A stretch of 41,048 bases of DNA. Origin: a bacterium (GTDB lineage: Bacteria > Bacillota_I > Bacilli_A > RF39 > UBA660). Numbering within the stretch: the stretch's first letter is position 1; every line of letters begins with the position of its first letter. The notes beneath the pieces were generated by a model. That model ran no database searches, was not told the DNA's origin, and worked only from the letters and a program-made list of their open reading frames with translations. Location of the stretch: positions 1-41,048 of the forward strand of contig JAQXOT010000017.1 of NCBI GenBank assembly GCA_029099845.1, read 5' to 3'. A program made the position numbers and the translations under genes. Shown here one piece after another: positions 32,075 to 40,955 of this stretch.

Positions 32075-35032
32075 ATGTATATTCCTTTATATAATAAAAG
32101 TAACTATACACTTTTATCTAGCCTACTTAAAATAGACGACATAATTACTTATGCAAAGAATAATAATATCTCCAGTATAGCTCTTACCGATACAACTATG
32201 TATGGAACTATGGAGTTTATTAATAAATGTAAAAATAAAGATATTAAACCAATTATTGGACTAGATATTATTTTAAAAGACTATAACCTTGTTCTTTTAG
32301 CCAAAAATTATCAAGGATATAAATCATTAATAAAATTATCAACAATTCAAAATGAAAGACAAGTAACAAAAGAAGATCTAATACAATACAATGATTCACT
32401 AATTGCAATTTTACCATTTAATTATAAAGAACAATATTCAAATTTAAAACTACAATATTCTGATATCTATTTAGGGTATACTACCAAAAAAGAAGAACTA
32501 GAAGCCCTACTTATAACAACAAATATTGTTTTTTTTAGAGAAAGCCTTTATTTAACTAAAAATGATGCTAGCATATTACCATATTTATATAAAATTAGAG
32601 ATAGTAAAACAGTTAGTGATGATAATAACTATGATATTGAAAATCATGAATTAGAAATTCCTAACATATTAGATTTAACCGATAATAAAGGATTAATTAA
32701 TACCATTAAAATAGCTGAAGTCTGTACACTAGAATTTCCCCCAACTAAATTATTACTACCAATTTATGAATGTGATGATCCTAATCAATATTTATTTGAG
32801 CTATGTAAAGCTGGCTTAAGCAAACGTCTAAATGGGACAATTCCAGAAAATTATAAAAAAAGATTAGTTTATGAATTAAATGTAATCAAAGAAATGAACT
32901 TTCCTAATTACTTTTTAGTTGTTTATGATTTTATCAAATTTGCTAAAAAAAATGGTATTTTAGTTGGCCCAGGAAGAGGAAGTGCTGCTGGTTCTTTAGT
33001 AGCTTACTCTCTTGGCATAACTGATATAGATCCCATACAATATAATCTTTTATTTGAACGTTTCTTAAACCCAGAAAGAAAAACAATGCCAGATATTGAT
33101 ACTGATTTTCCTGATAATCGTCGAGATGAAGTTATCAACTATGTCATTGAAAAATATGGGAAAAAACGTGTTAGTGGCATCGTTACCTTCGGTACTATGG
33201 GAGCAAAACAAGTAATAAGAGATGTTTCCAGAGTATTAAATATTCCATCTTATAAAGTAGATGGCCTATGTAAATTTATTCCAGGATTTAGCAAAGATAA
33301 ATTAAAAGATTTTTATACTCAAAATCCTGCTTTCCGTGCCCGTATTGATAGCGATACAACTTTAACGAATATGTATAAAATTGCCCAAAAGATAGAAGGT
33401 TTCCCTAGACACACATCCTCTCACGCCGCTGGAATTGTTATGTGTCAAGTCGACTTAGACGAAGTCGTTCCTCTAACTACTGGAGATGGAATGTATCTAA
33501 CTAGCTATTCAATGGAATATTTGGAAGACCTAGGCTTATTAAAAATGGACTTTCTAGGCCTTAAAAATTTAACTATTATCAATAATATAATTAATGATGT
33601 AAAAGACCAAACTGGTGAGGTAATTGAATTTTCTAAGATTCCATTAAATGATCAGGAAACTTTAAAAATTTTTGAAACAGCTAATACAAGCGGGATATTT
33701 CAATTTGAATCAACAGGAATGCGTAACTTTCTTCGCAATTTAAAACCTAATACTTTTGAAGATATCTTCGCCGCCATTGCCTTATTTAGACCTGGAGCTG
33801 CCGTAAATATTGATACCTATATAAAAAGAAAGCATGGAGAAGAAAAAATAACATATCCAGATAAATGCTTAGAGCCTATCCTAAAAGATACATATGGTCT
33901 TTTAGTTTATCAAGAACAAATTATTCAATTAGCTAATATTTATGCTGGCTATACTTTAGGAGAAGCCGATATTTTACGAAGAGCCATGAGTAAGAAAAAA
34001 TATGATTTATTAAAAAGCGAAGAAGATAAATTTATTGAAAAAAGTATTAAAAATAATCATCCTCAAAGTGAGGCCAAAGAAATATTTGAACTAATATTAA
34101 ACTTTGCTGGCTTTGGCTTTAATAGATCACACTCTGTTGCTTACTCCATAATTGCCTATAAAATGGCTTATTTAAAATGCCATTATAAAACTATTTTCTT
34201 TGCTAATCTTCTAACTAATGTTATAGGTAGTGAAAGTAAAACCCACGAATATATTATGGAAGCTAAAGCTAATAAAATTTCTATAATCAAACCAACTATT
34301 AACGAAAGCGAAGAACGCTATATAGTAAAAGATAATCAAATTATTTATCCAATTTCTAACATAAAATCTATAGGAGTTGTTGTTACTAAAACAATAAAAG
34401 AAGCCAAAAAAGCCGGAAAATTTACCGATATTTATGACTGCTTTAGTAGACTATATATAGCCGGAATAGGTAAAAAGACTTTAGAAGTTTTAATAAACGC
34501 CGATGTCTTTAAAGAATTTGGTTACAATAGAGCTACCTTAATTTATAACTTAGATAGTTTATTTAATTATGCTGAATTAACAAAAGATATTGATCCAAGT
34601 CTTGTTATGAAACCAGAAATAGAGTATCAAGTAGAATATCCTAATAGTTATCTTTTAGAAAAAGAAAAAGAAGTATTTGGTTTCTATCTTTCCAAACACC
34701 CAACTACAATGTATAAAAAGGATAATCCATACTGCCTTACATTAAATAATATTAGTCAAAACCTTTCAAAAAAAGTTGATACTTTAATATTAGTTGATAA
34801 GATAAAAATTATTGATACAAAAAAAGGCGAGAAAATGGCTTTTATTACTGGAAGCGATGAAACAGGAACTATGGATTACACCTTATTTCCAAAAACTTAT
34901 AAAGAATATAGTAATATTCAAAGAGGAGAATTATTAAAAGTTCGGGGAACAGTTGAAAGAAGACTAAATCAATATCAAATAATAGTTGAAAAAATAAAAC
35001 GTCTCCAAGAAGAGGTTAAAGATGAAGAATAA
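32075..35032 (+). CDS. dnaE: DNA polymerase III alpha subunit, DnaE type
   Basis: A 985-residue replicative DNA polymerase of the C family. After an N-terminal PHP domain comes the polymerase core: GPGRGSAAGSLVAYSLGITD, PDIDTDFPDNRRDEV with catalytic Asp340, Asp342 and Asp344, FQFESTGMRNFLR, the HhH region IAGIGKKTLEVLIN, and an OB-fold near the end (EKMAFITGSDETGTMDYTLF). The PHP metal site is degenerate: the usual HxHS is YNKS and TDH is TDT. It is shorter than E. coli DnaE (1160) and carries no exonuclease domain, in line with the smaller DnaE of Bacillota that use PolC as well. The start at 32075 has AAGGAGGT upstream. It overlaps lspA by 11 bases. Confidence 0.95.
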   Translation: MYIPLYNKSNYTLLSSLLKIDDIITYAKNNNISSIALTDTTMYGTMEFINKCKNKDIKPIIGLDIILKDYNLVLLAKNYQGYKSLIKLSTIQNERQVTKEDLIQYNDSLIAILPFNYKEQYSNLKLQYSDIYLGYTTKKEELEALLITTNIVFFRESLYLTKNDASILPYLYKIRDSKTVSDDNNYDIENHELEIPNILDLTDNKGLINTIKIAEVCTLEFPPTKLLLPIYECDDPNQYLFELCKAGLSKRLNGTIPENYKKRLVYELNVIKEMNFPNYFLVVYDFIKFAKKNGILVGPGRGSAAGSLVAYSLGITDIDPIQYNLLFERFLNPERKTMPDIDTDFPDNRRDEVINYVIEKYGKKRVSGIVTFGTMGAKQVIRDVSRVLNIPSYKVDGLCKFIPGFSKDKLKDFYTQNPAFRARIDSDTTLTNMYKIAQKIEGFPRHTSSHAAGIVMCQVDLDEVVPLTTGDGMYLTSYSMEYLEDLGLLKMDFLGLKNLTIINNIINDVKDQTGEVIEFSKIPLNDQETLKIFETANTSGIFQFESTGMRNFLRNLKPNTFEDIFAAIALFRPGAAVNIDTYIKRKHGEEKITYPDKCLEPILKDTYGLLVYQEQIIQLANIYAGYTLGEADILRRAMSKKKYDLLKSEEDKFIEKSIKNNHPQSEAKEIFELILNFAGFGFNRSHSVAYSIIAYKMAYLKCHYKTIFFANLLTNVIGSESKTHEYIMEAKANKISIIKPTINESEERYIVKDNQIIYPISNIKSIGVVVTKTIKEAKKAGKFTDIYDCFSRLYIAGIGKKTLEVLINADVFKEFGYNRATLIYNLDSLFNYAELTKDIDPSLVMKPEIEYQVEYPNSYLLEKEKEVFGFYLSKHPTTMYKKDNPYCLTLNNISQNLSKKVDTLILVDKIKIIDTKKGEKMAFITGSDETGTMDYTLFPKTYKEYSNIQRGELLKVRGTVERRLNQYQIIVEKIKRLQEEVKDEE

Positions 35033-35498
35033 AAAAAGTATTTATATAATTGCTAGTATCTTACTATTAGTAGATCAAACTATAAAAATAATCATTAGAA
35101 ATACCATGGAACTATACCAAGAAATAAAAGTAATTCCCAACTTATTTTCTATATATTACGTAGAAAATAATGGCGCAGCTTTTAGTATTTTTGGCAATAA
35201 AACCATCCTTTTAATTATAATTAGTATACTATGCTTAATAATAATTAATAAATTTATCATCGAAGAAAATTTACCTAAATATACAACCATCCCCCTAGGC
35301 TTTTTATTAGGTGGAATAGTTGGTAATTTAATAGATCGCATTCTTTATCAGAGTGTAACAGATTACTTATCTATATTTATCTTTAAGTATAGTTTTCCAG
35401 TCTTTAATATTGCTGATATCGCTATAACATTAAGTACAATTTTTCTAATAATTGCCTTTACCATAAATGAATATAAAAGTACCAAAAATAAAAGCTAA
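35022..35498 (+). CDS. lspA: Lipoprotein signal peptidase (signal peptidase II)
   Basis: A 158-residue membrane aspartic protease that removes signal peptides from lipoproteins. Four membrane helices are visible, with the motif NNGAAFSIF at about 49-57, GNLIDRI at 101-107, and the catalytic pair Asp114 (VTDYL) and Asp132 (FNIADIAIT). Length is normal. AGAGG lies about six bases before the ATG, inside the end of dnaE. The RluD-type gene follows 66 bases later behind its own promoter. Confidence 0.95.
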   Translation: MKNKKSIYIIASILLLVDQTIKIIIRNTMELYQEIKVIPNLFSIYYVENNGAAFSIFGNKTILLIIISILCLIIINKFIIEENLPKYTTIPLGFLLGGIVGNLIDRILYQSVTDYLSIFIFKYSFPVFNIADIAITLSTIFLIIAFTINEYKSTKNKS

Positions 35499-35528
35499 AA
35501 AATTTTAGTAGAAAAAAATAACAAAATA

Positions 35529-35537
35529 TGATATAAT
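35529..35537 (+). promoter_or_regulatory. Extended -10 promoter before the RluD-type gene
   Basis: TG-A-TATAAT, 27 bases before the TTG start at 35565. There is no terminator after lspA, so this is likely a secondary, internal promoter. Confidence 0.5.
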
Positions 35538-35564
35538 ACGTACAAAAAAGAAAAGGGGGATAAT

Positions 35565-36455
35565 TTGTTAGTAGTAGAAGAAAAAGAAAATATGCGAATA
35601 GATTCATATTTAGCTTTAAAATTAGATTTGTCTCGTAGTAAAATTCAAAAATTAATAAAAGAGGGATTAGTTACAGTTAATAATAAAAAGATTAACGCTA
35701 ATTACTTAGTTAAAGAAAATGATCAAATAGAAATAAATGATGAATTAAATTATGAAATTAATATTGAACCTGAAAATATTCCGCTAGATATTATTTATGA
35801 AGATGAAGATTTATTAATCATTAATAAAAAAAGCGGGATGGTAGTTCATCCAGCCCCAGGACATTATAGTGGAACTTTAGTTAATGCACTACTATATAGA
35901 TTTAATTTAACAAGTGGAGAAAAGCATCGGCCAGGAATTGTTCACCGCCTAGATAAAGATACCAGTGGTCTTATGTTAGTAGCTAAAAATGAATGGACAC
36001 ATGAAAAATTAGCAGAAATGATTAGCAAAAAAGAAGTAGAAAGAAAATATTTAGCTATTGTAGATGGCTTAATAAAACATGATACTGGCACTATTGATGC
36101 TCCAATTGGCCGAGATATAAACGATCGCCAAAAAATGGCCGTAACAGATCAAAATGCGAAAGAGGCTATAACCCACTTCAGAGTTTTAGAAAGATTTCAT
36201 AATAATACTTTAATTGAATGTATTCTAGAAACAGGCAGAACACATCAAATAAGAGTGCACTTAGCTTATATTGGATATCCAGTAAATAATGATCCAGCCT
36301 ATGGAAGAGGCAAAGCAACAGAATTCGGGCAAATGCTTCACTCAAAGAGCATCAAATTAAAACACCCAAGAACTGGAAAGGAACTATTCTTTGAAATAGA
36401 ACCACCACAAGAATTTAAAGATAAATTAGAAAAGTTAAGAGTAGAGGAAAAATAA
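35565..36455 (+). CDS. RluD-family 23S rRNA pseudouridine synthase
   Basis: A 296-residue RluA/RluD-type enzyme. The N-terminal S4 RNA-binding domain (about 10-60, RIDSYLALKLDLSRSKIQKLIKEG region) is followed by the catalytic domain with HRLDKDTSGLMLVAK, where Asp130 is the nucleophile, and ETGRTHQIRVHLAYIGYPV. It converts uridines to pseudouridine, probably in helix 69 of 23S rRNA if a true RluD. The start is TTG with AAGGGGG five bases upstream. The lspA-rluD order is common in Bacillota. Confidence 0.92.
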   Translation: MLVVEEKENMRIDSYLALKLDLSRSKIQKLIKEGLVTVNNKKINANYLVKENDQIEINDELNYEINIEPENIPLDIIYEDEDLLIINKKSGMVVHPAPGHYSGTLVNALLYRFNLTSGEKHRPGIVHRLDKDTSGLMLVAKNEWTHEKLAEMISKKEVERKYLAIVDGLIKHDTGTIDAPIGRDINDRQKMAVTDQNAKEAITHFRVLERFHNNTLIECILETGRTHQIRVHLAYIGYPVNNDPAYGRGKATEFGQMLHSKSIKLKHPRTGKELFFEIEPPQEFKDKLEKLRVEEK

Positions 36456-36482
36456 ATAAAAGGATAAAATCAGGAGGTTAAA

Positions 36483-38522
36483 ATGAAATTTAGAGAGGAA
36501 ATCAAAAAAAGTGGCAATATACCAACGTATTTGCCACAGAATTTATTAGATGAGCTAATAAAAATTGATAACAATAAGCCTTCTTCACGACTATTAAGAA
36601 CAAAATATGGTAAAAAATCAATTGCAGCATTAACAGAAATAGAGGAAAAACATAATCACTCTTGGTACAAAGAATTAAAGCAAAGATCAAAAACAAGTCC
36701 CAATGCAGTAGCACTGTTTTATAGGGGAACAACAATAACTTTTGATGAGATGTTTAAAAAAGCTGATACAATTGCTAAATCACTTTCTGAATTAGGAATT
36801 AAAAGTGGAGATGAAATACCAGTTTGTTTATCTAATACCCCAGAATTAGTATATATAATGCTAGCTGCTAATAAAATTGGTGCTAAATTAAATTTATTTG
36901 GTGCACACTTTGACAAAGCGTATTTAGAAAATATTCTAAGTAAATGTACATCCACTATTTTCATTGGAACAGACGATACATACGCAATGATTAAGGAAAC
37001 AATTGAAAAAGCTGAATTTAAAAATAAGGTACTAATTTCCTTGACCGATTCTTTGCCAAAAGAACCAGAAAAGTGTTACGGATATGAACCAACATTAGAT
37101 AAATATTATCATTTTCAAAATAAGGCAGCAGATTTTATAAAAGAAAACCCAGACATTATATCATATAGCGATTTTGAAAGCATAGGTGAAAAATCAAAAA
37201 TTGAAATAATAGACAATAATAATCTAAATACGGATTTTATTGTTACATATACAAGTGGTTCAACAAAAATAGGAAAGCCAAAGCAAATTAGGCATACAAA
37301 TAGGAGTTTTATAACAATAGGCATTTTTCATGATCCCGAACTATGCGGAAATCCTAAAATGCCAGGCTTTAGAAGTTTAGCACACATCCATTCTGAATCA
37401 AATACTAATTTAATTACATCAATTTCAGATGCCCTAATGCAACAATGGTCGGTGGCAATGGAACCAGAATATTCAAAAGAAAAAGCGCTAGATTATTTAA
37501 TAATTAATAAGCCAAATCAAGCTAATTTAACAACAAGTTTTTGGATAGCAGCAGCGAAACAATATTTAATTGAAAAAAAGCATCACGAAGATGGAACAGG
37601 GGAAAAATTACCATTCTTATTCGCTCCGCTTGCAGTTGGTGAAAAAAAATCTGCTGGAGAAGAAAAGTTTATTAATGAATTTTTAAGAGAAGCTAAAGCC
37701 GGAAGTGGCGTTAAAATAAAAGGAATATCTCTTCCTTATGTTACAATTGGAGATGGTGGCGGAGATTGCGAGCATGGGGGAATATATTATACATTATGGA
37801 GAACGCTATACCAAAATGTGTATTCATTACCACTAGGTGGGAAAGAGTATGGTATGAAGCCTGTCCCTTTTGCGCATATAGGTGTATTTAAAGAAAAGGA
37901 TGCTGGAATATATGAGGAATGCGATTACGGGGAATATGGTATAGTTGCCGCTAATTCACCTGTTACTATGACAGGCTACAAAGATGATCCGAAAGCAACA
38001 GAGGACTTAGTAATTTCTGATACCGATGGAAGAGATTGGATATCATCAAATGTATATGGGTGCATAGATAAATTAGGCTCAGTGCATGTGAAAGGAAGAG
38101 TCGGCAATACAATAACTTTAAATGATGAAACTAAAATTCCAGCATTTATAATTGAGGATATTGCTGAAAAAGACACAAAAAATATTCTTTCTTGTGCAAT
38201 TGTAAATGCTAAGGACGAAGCTGGAGAAGATAACATAGTTATAAACGTAGAATTTCAGCCGAACAGAAGACAAAAAAATGATAGTGCCATATTATCATCA
38301 TTGAAGCAACGATGCGAAAAGAAAATTCCTCAGTTAAGTGAAATAGAATCAAAAATATATTATAGAATAATATCAAATGAAGAATCATATCCTCTAACAG
38401 GAAGCGGTAAGAGAAATATTAGAGCCCTAGAAGAAATGGGCTTAGAAAATACACTTAGAATAATAAATAGTGAATCAAAGGATAAAAGTGAAGAAAAAAA
38501 ATACATAAAAAAATTAGTATAA
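36483..38522 (+). CDS. AMP-forming acyl-CoA synthetase/ligase
   Basis: A 679-residue member of the ANL adenylating superfamily. The ATP-binding loop TYTSGSTKIGKPKQ is near 256-269, the thioester-domain hinge KGRVGNTITL is present, and the C-terminal LTGSGKRNIRALEEMG holds the likely catalytic lysine. It would activate a carboxylate as the adenylate and join it to CoA. The acid is not identifiable. CAGGAGG precedes the ATG. Its 19 arginine codons are AGA, AGG or CGA with no CGT or CGC, unlike the kinase half of the next gene, which hints at a different origin. It lies 27 bases after the RluD-type gene and ends in a terminator. Confidence 0.82.
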   Translation: MKFREEIKKSGNIPTYLPQNLLDELIKIDNNKPSSRLLRTKYGKKSIAALTEIEEKHNHSWYKELKQRSKTSPNAVALFYRGTTITFDEMFKKADTIAKSLSELGIKSGDEIPVCLSNTPELVYIMLAANKIGAKLNLFGAHFDKAYLENILSKCTSTIFIGTDDTYAMIKETIEKAEFKNKVLISLTDSLPKEPEKCYGYEPTLDKYYHFQNKAADFIKENPDIISYSDFESIGEKSKIEIIDNNNLNTDFIVTYTSGSTKIGKPKQIRHTNRSFITIGIFHDPELCGNPKMPGFRSLAHIHSESNTNLITSISDALMQQWSVAMEPEYSKEKALDYLIINKPNQANLTTSFWIAAAKQYLIEKKHHEDGTGEKLPFLFAPLAVGEKKSAGEEKFINEFLREAKAGSGVKIKGISLPYVTIGDGGGDCEHGGIYYTLWRTLYQNVYSLPLGGKEYGMKPVPFAHIGVFKEKDAGIYEECDYGEYGIVAANSPVTMTGYKDDPKATEDLVISDTDGRDWISSNVYGCIDKLGSVHVKGRVGNTITLNDETKIPAFIIEDIAEKDTKNILSCAIVNAKDEAGEDNIVINVEFQPNRRQKNDSAILSSLKQRCEKKIPQLSEIESKIYYRIISNEESYPLTGSGKRNIRALEEMGLENTLRIINSESKDKSEEKKYIKKLV

Positions 38523-38537
38523 CAATACTAGTTTTTT
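38507..38537 (+). terminator. Terminator overlapping the ligase stop codon
   Basis: AAATTAGTAT pairs (one G-T pair) with ATACTAGTTT across a four-base loop and is followed by T. The TAA stop (38520-38522) lies at the tip. Confidence 0.8.
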
Positions 38538-38539
38538 TA

Positions 38540-38548
38540 TGCTATACT
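38540..38548 (+). promoter_or_regulatory. Extended -10 promoter of the hybrid kinase
   Basis: TG-C-TATACT, 25 bases before the ATG at 38574, immediately after the ligase terminator. Confidence 0.5.
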
Positions 38549-38573
38549 ACATATATAAGAAGGTAGTGATAAT

Positions 38574-40955
38574 ATGATAATGTTATTTGTATTTAGCTTA
38601 ATATATCTATTATTGATAGCAAGTATCTATTTTATAAGGAAAAGAATAGATAATAAGGATACTAGAACTTACAAAAAAATAATAATTGTAAATATAATAG
38701 TAGTAATAATAGATATTATTCAATATTTATTGATAAAAAATAATGCACCATCGCTATTGATAATAATATTAAATAAAATTTATTTAATTTCTACAATAGC
38801 TTGGATAACCATTTTTGCAAATTACATATATGAAATAGGCGAAAATAAAATACAGAAAAGTTTTAAAAAGGCTAGCCATATATTATATTTAATATTTTTA
38901 ATAGGAACGATAATTTTACCACTAAATTATGTATGCGAAGATGGAACAATTTATTCAACTGGTTTAGCCATTGATTTTACAGCTCTCATAATTTTTTTGG
39001 AAATTGCTATTATGGTAATAAGCATGTGCATTGACTTAACAAAGAATAAGAACAATAAAAATAACAAAAATAAGAAATATATTCCATTACTAATTTTTGC
39101 TATATTAGGATTAATTGCTACAACAATTCAGGCAATTTATCCAGAACTATTGTTAACTTCATCGGTAATTACTTTTATAACTATATTGATGTTTTTCTTT
39201 ATTGAAAATCCAGACATAAAAATGATTGAACAATTAGAGGCTGCTCGGGATCAAGCCGATAAAGCTAATCGTGCTAAAACGGACTTCTTATCAAGTATGT
39301 CTCATGAAATTCGTACTCCATTAAATGCTATTGTTGGTTTTAGTGATTGTATTAACCATGCGACTACTCTAGAAGAGGCTAAAGAAAATGCTAGCGATGT
39401 TATCAATGCTTCTAATACTTTACTTGAAATAGTTAATGGTATTTTAGATATTTCTAAAATTGAAGCTGGTAAATTAGAAATTGTTAATTCTAAGTATAAT
39501 GCTAAAAATACTTTTGAAGAATTAGCTAAATTAATAACTCCTAAAATGCAAGAGAAAGGTTTAGATTTTTCTTATTATATCGCTCCAGACTTACCAACTA
39601 CTTTATATGGAGATCATTCTAATATTAAAAAGGTTATTACTAACTTACTAAGTAATGCGGCTAAATATACTGACAAAGGCTTTGTTCGTTATGAAGTAAA
39701 TTGTATCAATACTAATAACTTGTGCAAATTAATTATCTCTGTTGAAGACTCTGGTCGGGGAATAAAACAAGAAAACATCAACAAATTATTTACTAAATTC
39801 CAACGTCTTGAAGAAGACCGAAATACAACGATTGAAGGAACTGGCCTTGGTCTTGCGATAACTAAACAGCTAGTTGAATTAATGGGTGGAAAAATAATCG
39901 TTCATACAGTTTATGGTGAAGGCTCTAAATTTACAGTGGTTATCAACCAACAAATAACTGAAGAACAAGAAAAACTAGAAGAACTAACTATCCCAACAAC
40001 TTTAAATCTAAAAGATGTAAAAATTTTAATAGTTGATGATAATAACCTTAATTTAAAAGTCGCAACTAAGCTATTAGAACGTTTTAATGCCAACAACATA
40101 ACTTGTTGTGAAAGTGGCTTTACTTGTTTAGATAAAATAAATAGTGGTGAATCTTATGATGTCATCTTAATGGATGATATGATGCCTAAAATGAGCGGGG
40201 TAGAAACTCTAAAAAAACTAAAAGAAAATCAAGAGTTCAAAACACCAGTAATTGCTTTAACTGCTAATGCCATTACAGGAATGCGTGAGAAATATTTATC
40301 AGAGGGCTTTACTGACTATCTTGCTAAACCAATTGAAAAAGAAGAATTAATAAAAGTCATGAATAAAGTCTTAAATAAAGAAAAAAAATCTTCTGATACT
40401 ACATCAACAGAACCACCAAAAGAAGAAATAAGTAAAGCAAGAGAAGAAACCAATAATGTTATCAAAGTAGAAGATAATATTGAAGAAATATTAGAAAATA
40501 CTCAAAAAATAACCCCAATCAAAGAGGATAAAGAAGATAGCCAAAAAATGAATAAATATCTAGAAAAAGAAAAATTTCTTCGTCGTAAAGGTATTGACTT
40601 AGATAAATCATTAGAACTATTAGGCGATATGGAAATGTATGAAATGACTTTAAAAGACTTTTCCGATGGAGCCGATACTAAATGGCTAAAGATTATAAAT
40701 TATAAAAATACTAATGACTTAGCTAATTATGCGATTGAAGTTCATTCCCTAAAAAGTGATGCCAAATATCTAGGCTTTATGCGTCTAGCCGAAAAAGCAT
40801 ATGAACATGAACTAAAAAGTAAAGAAAATGATGAAGTATTTGTCAATAATCATTTCCAAGAACTAGAAGAAGAATATAATAGAGTAATAGCTATAATAGA
40901 TGAATATAACAATTTAAATACTGAACGCTTTACTGTTTTTGACTTACCAAACTAG
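38574..40955 (+). CDS. Hybrid sensor histidine kinase (7TM-HisKA-HATPase-REC-Hpt)
   Basis: A 793-residue membrane phosphorelay protein. Residues 1-210 form about seven membrane helices like the histidine-kinase 7TM sensor domain. HisKA has SHEIRTPLNAIVG with His244. HATPase motifs are LLSNAAKYTD, DSGRGIK and GTGLGLAI. The receiver has LIVDDNN, Asp534 in MDDMMPKMSG and AKPIEKEEL. After an acidic linker comes an Hpt domain with His724 in EVHSLKSDAKYLGF. The relay ends on Hpt, so a separate regulator is needed, and none is adjacent. Arginine codons switch abruptly from AGA/AGG (sensor) to CGT (kinase) near 39231, suggesting a mosaic gene. The gene runs into the terminal repeat. Confidence 0.93.
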   Translation: MIMLFVFSLIYLLLIASIYFIRKRIDNKDTRTYKKIIIVNIIVVIIDIIQYLLIKNNAPSLLIIILNKIYLISTIAWITIFANYIYEIGENKIQKSFKKASHILYLIFLIGTIILPLNYVCEDGTIYSTGLAIDFTALIIFLEIAIMVISMCIDLTKNKNNKNNKNKKYIPLLIFAILGLIATTIQAIYPELLLTSSVITFITILMFFFIENPDIKMIEQLEAARDQADKANRAKTDFLSSMSHEIRTPLNAIVGFSDCINHATTLEEAKENASDVINASNTLLEIVNGILDISKIEAGKLEIVNSKYNAKNTFEELAKLITPKMQEKGLDFSYYIAPDLPTTLYGDHSNIKKVITNLLSNAAKYTDKGFVRYEVNCINTNNLCKLIISVEDSGRGIKQENINKLFTKFQRLEEDRNTTIEGTGLGLAITKQLVELMGGKIIVHTVYGEGSKFTVVINQQITEEQEKLEELTIPTTLNLKDVKILIVDDNNLNLKVATKLLERFNANNITCCESGFTCLDKINSGESYDVILMDDMMPKMSGVETLKKLKENQEFKTPVIALTANAITGMREKYLSEGFTDYLAKPIEKEELIKVMNKVLNKEKKSSDTTSTEPPKEEISKAREETNNVIKVEDNIEEILENTQKITPIKEDKEDSQKMNKYLEKEKFLRRKGIDLDKSLELLGDMEMYEMTLKDFSDGADTKWLKIINYKNTNDLANYAIEVHSLKSDAKYLGFMRLAEKAYEHELKSKENDEVFVNNHFQELEEEYNRVIAIIDEYNNLNTERFTVFDLPN

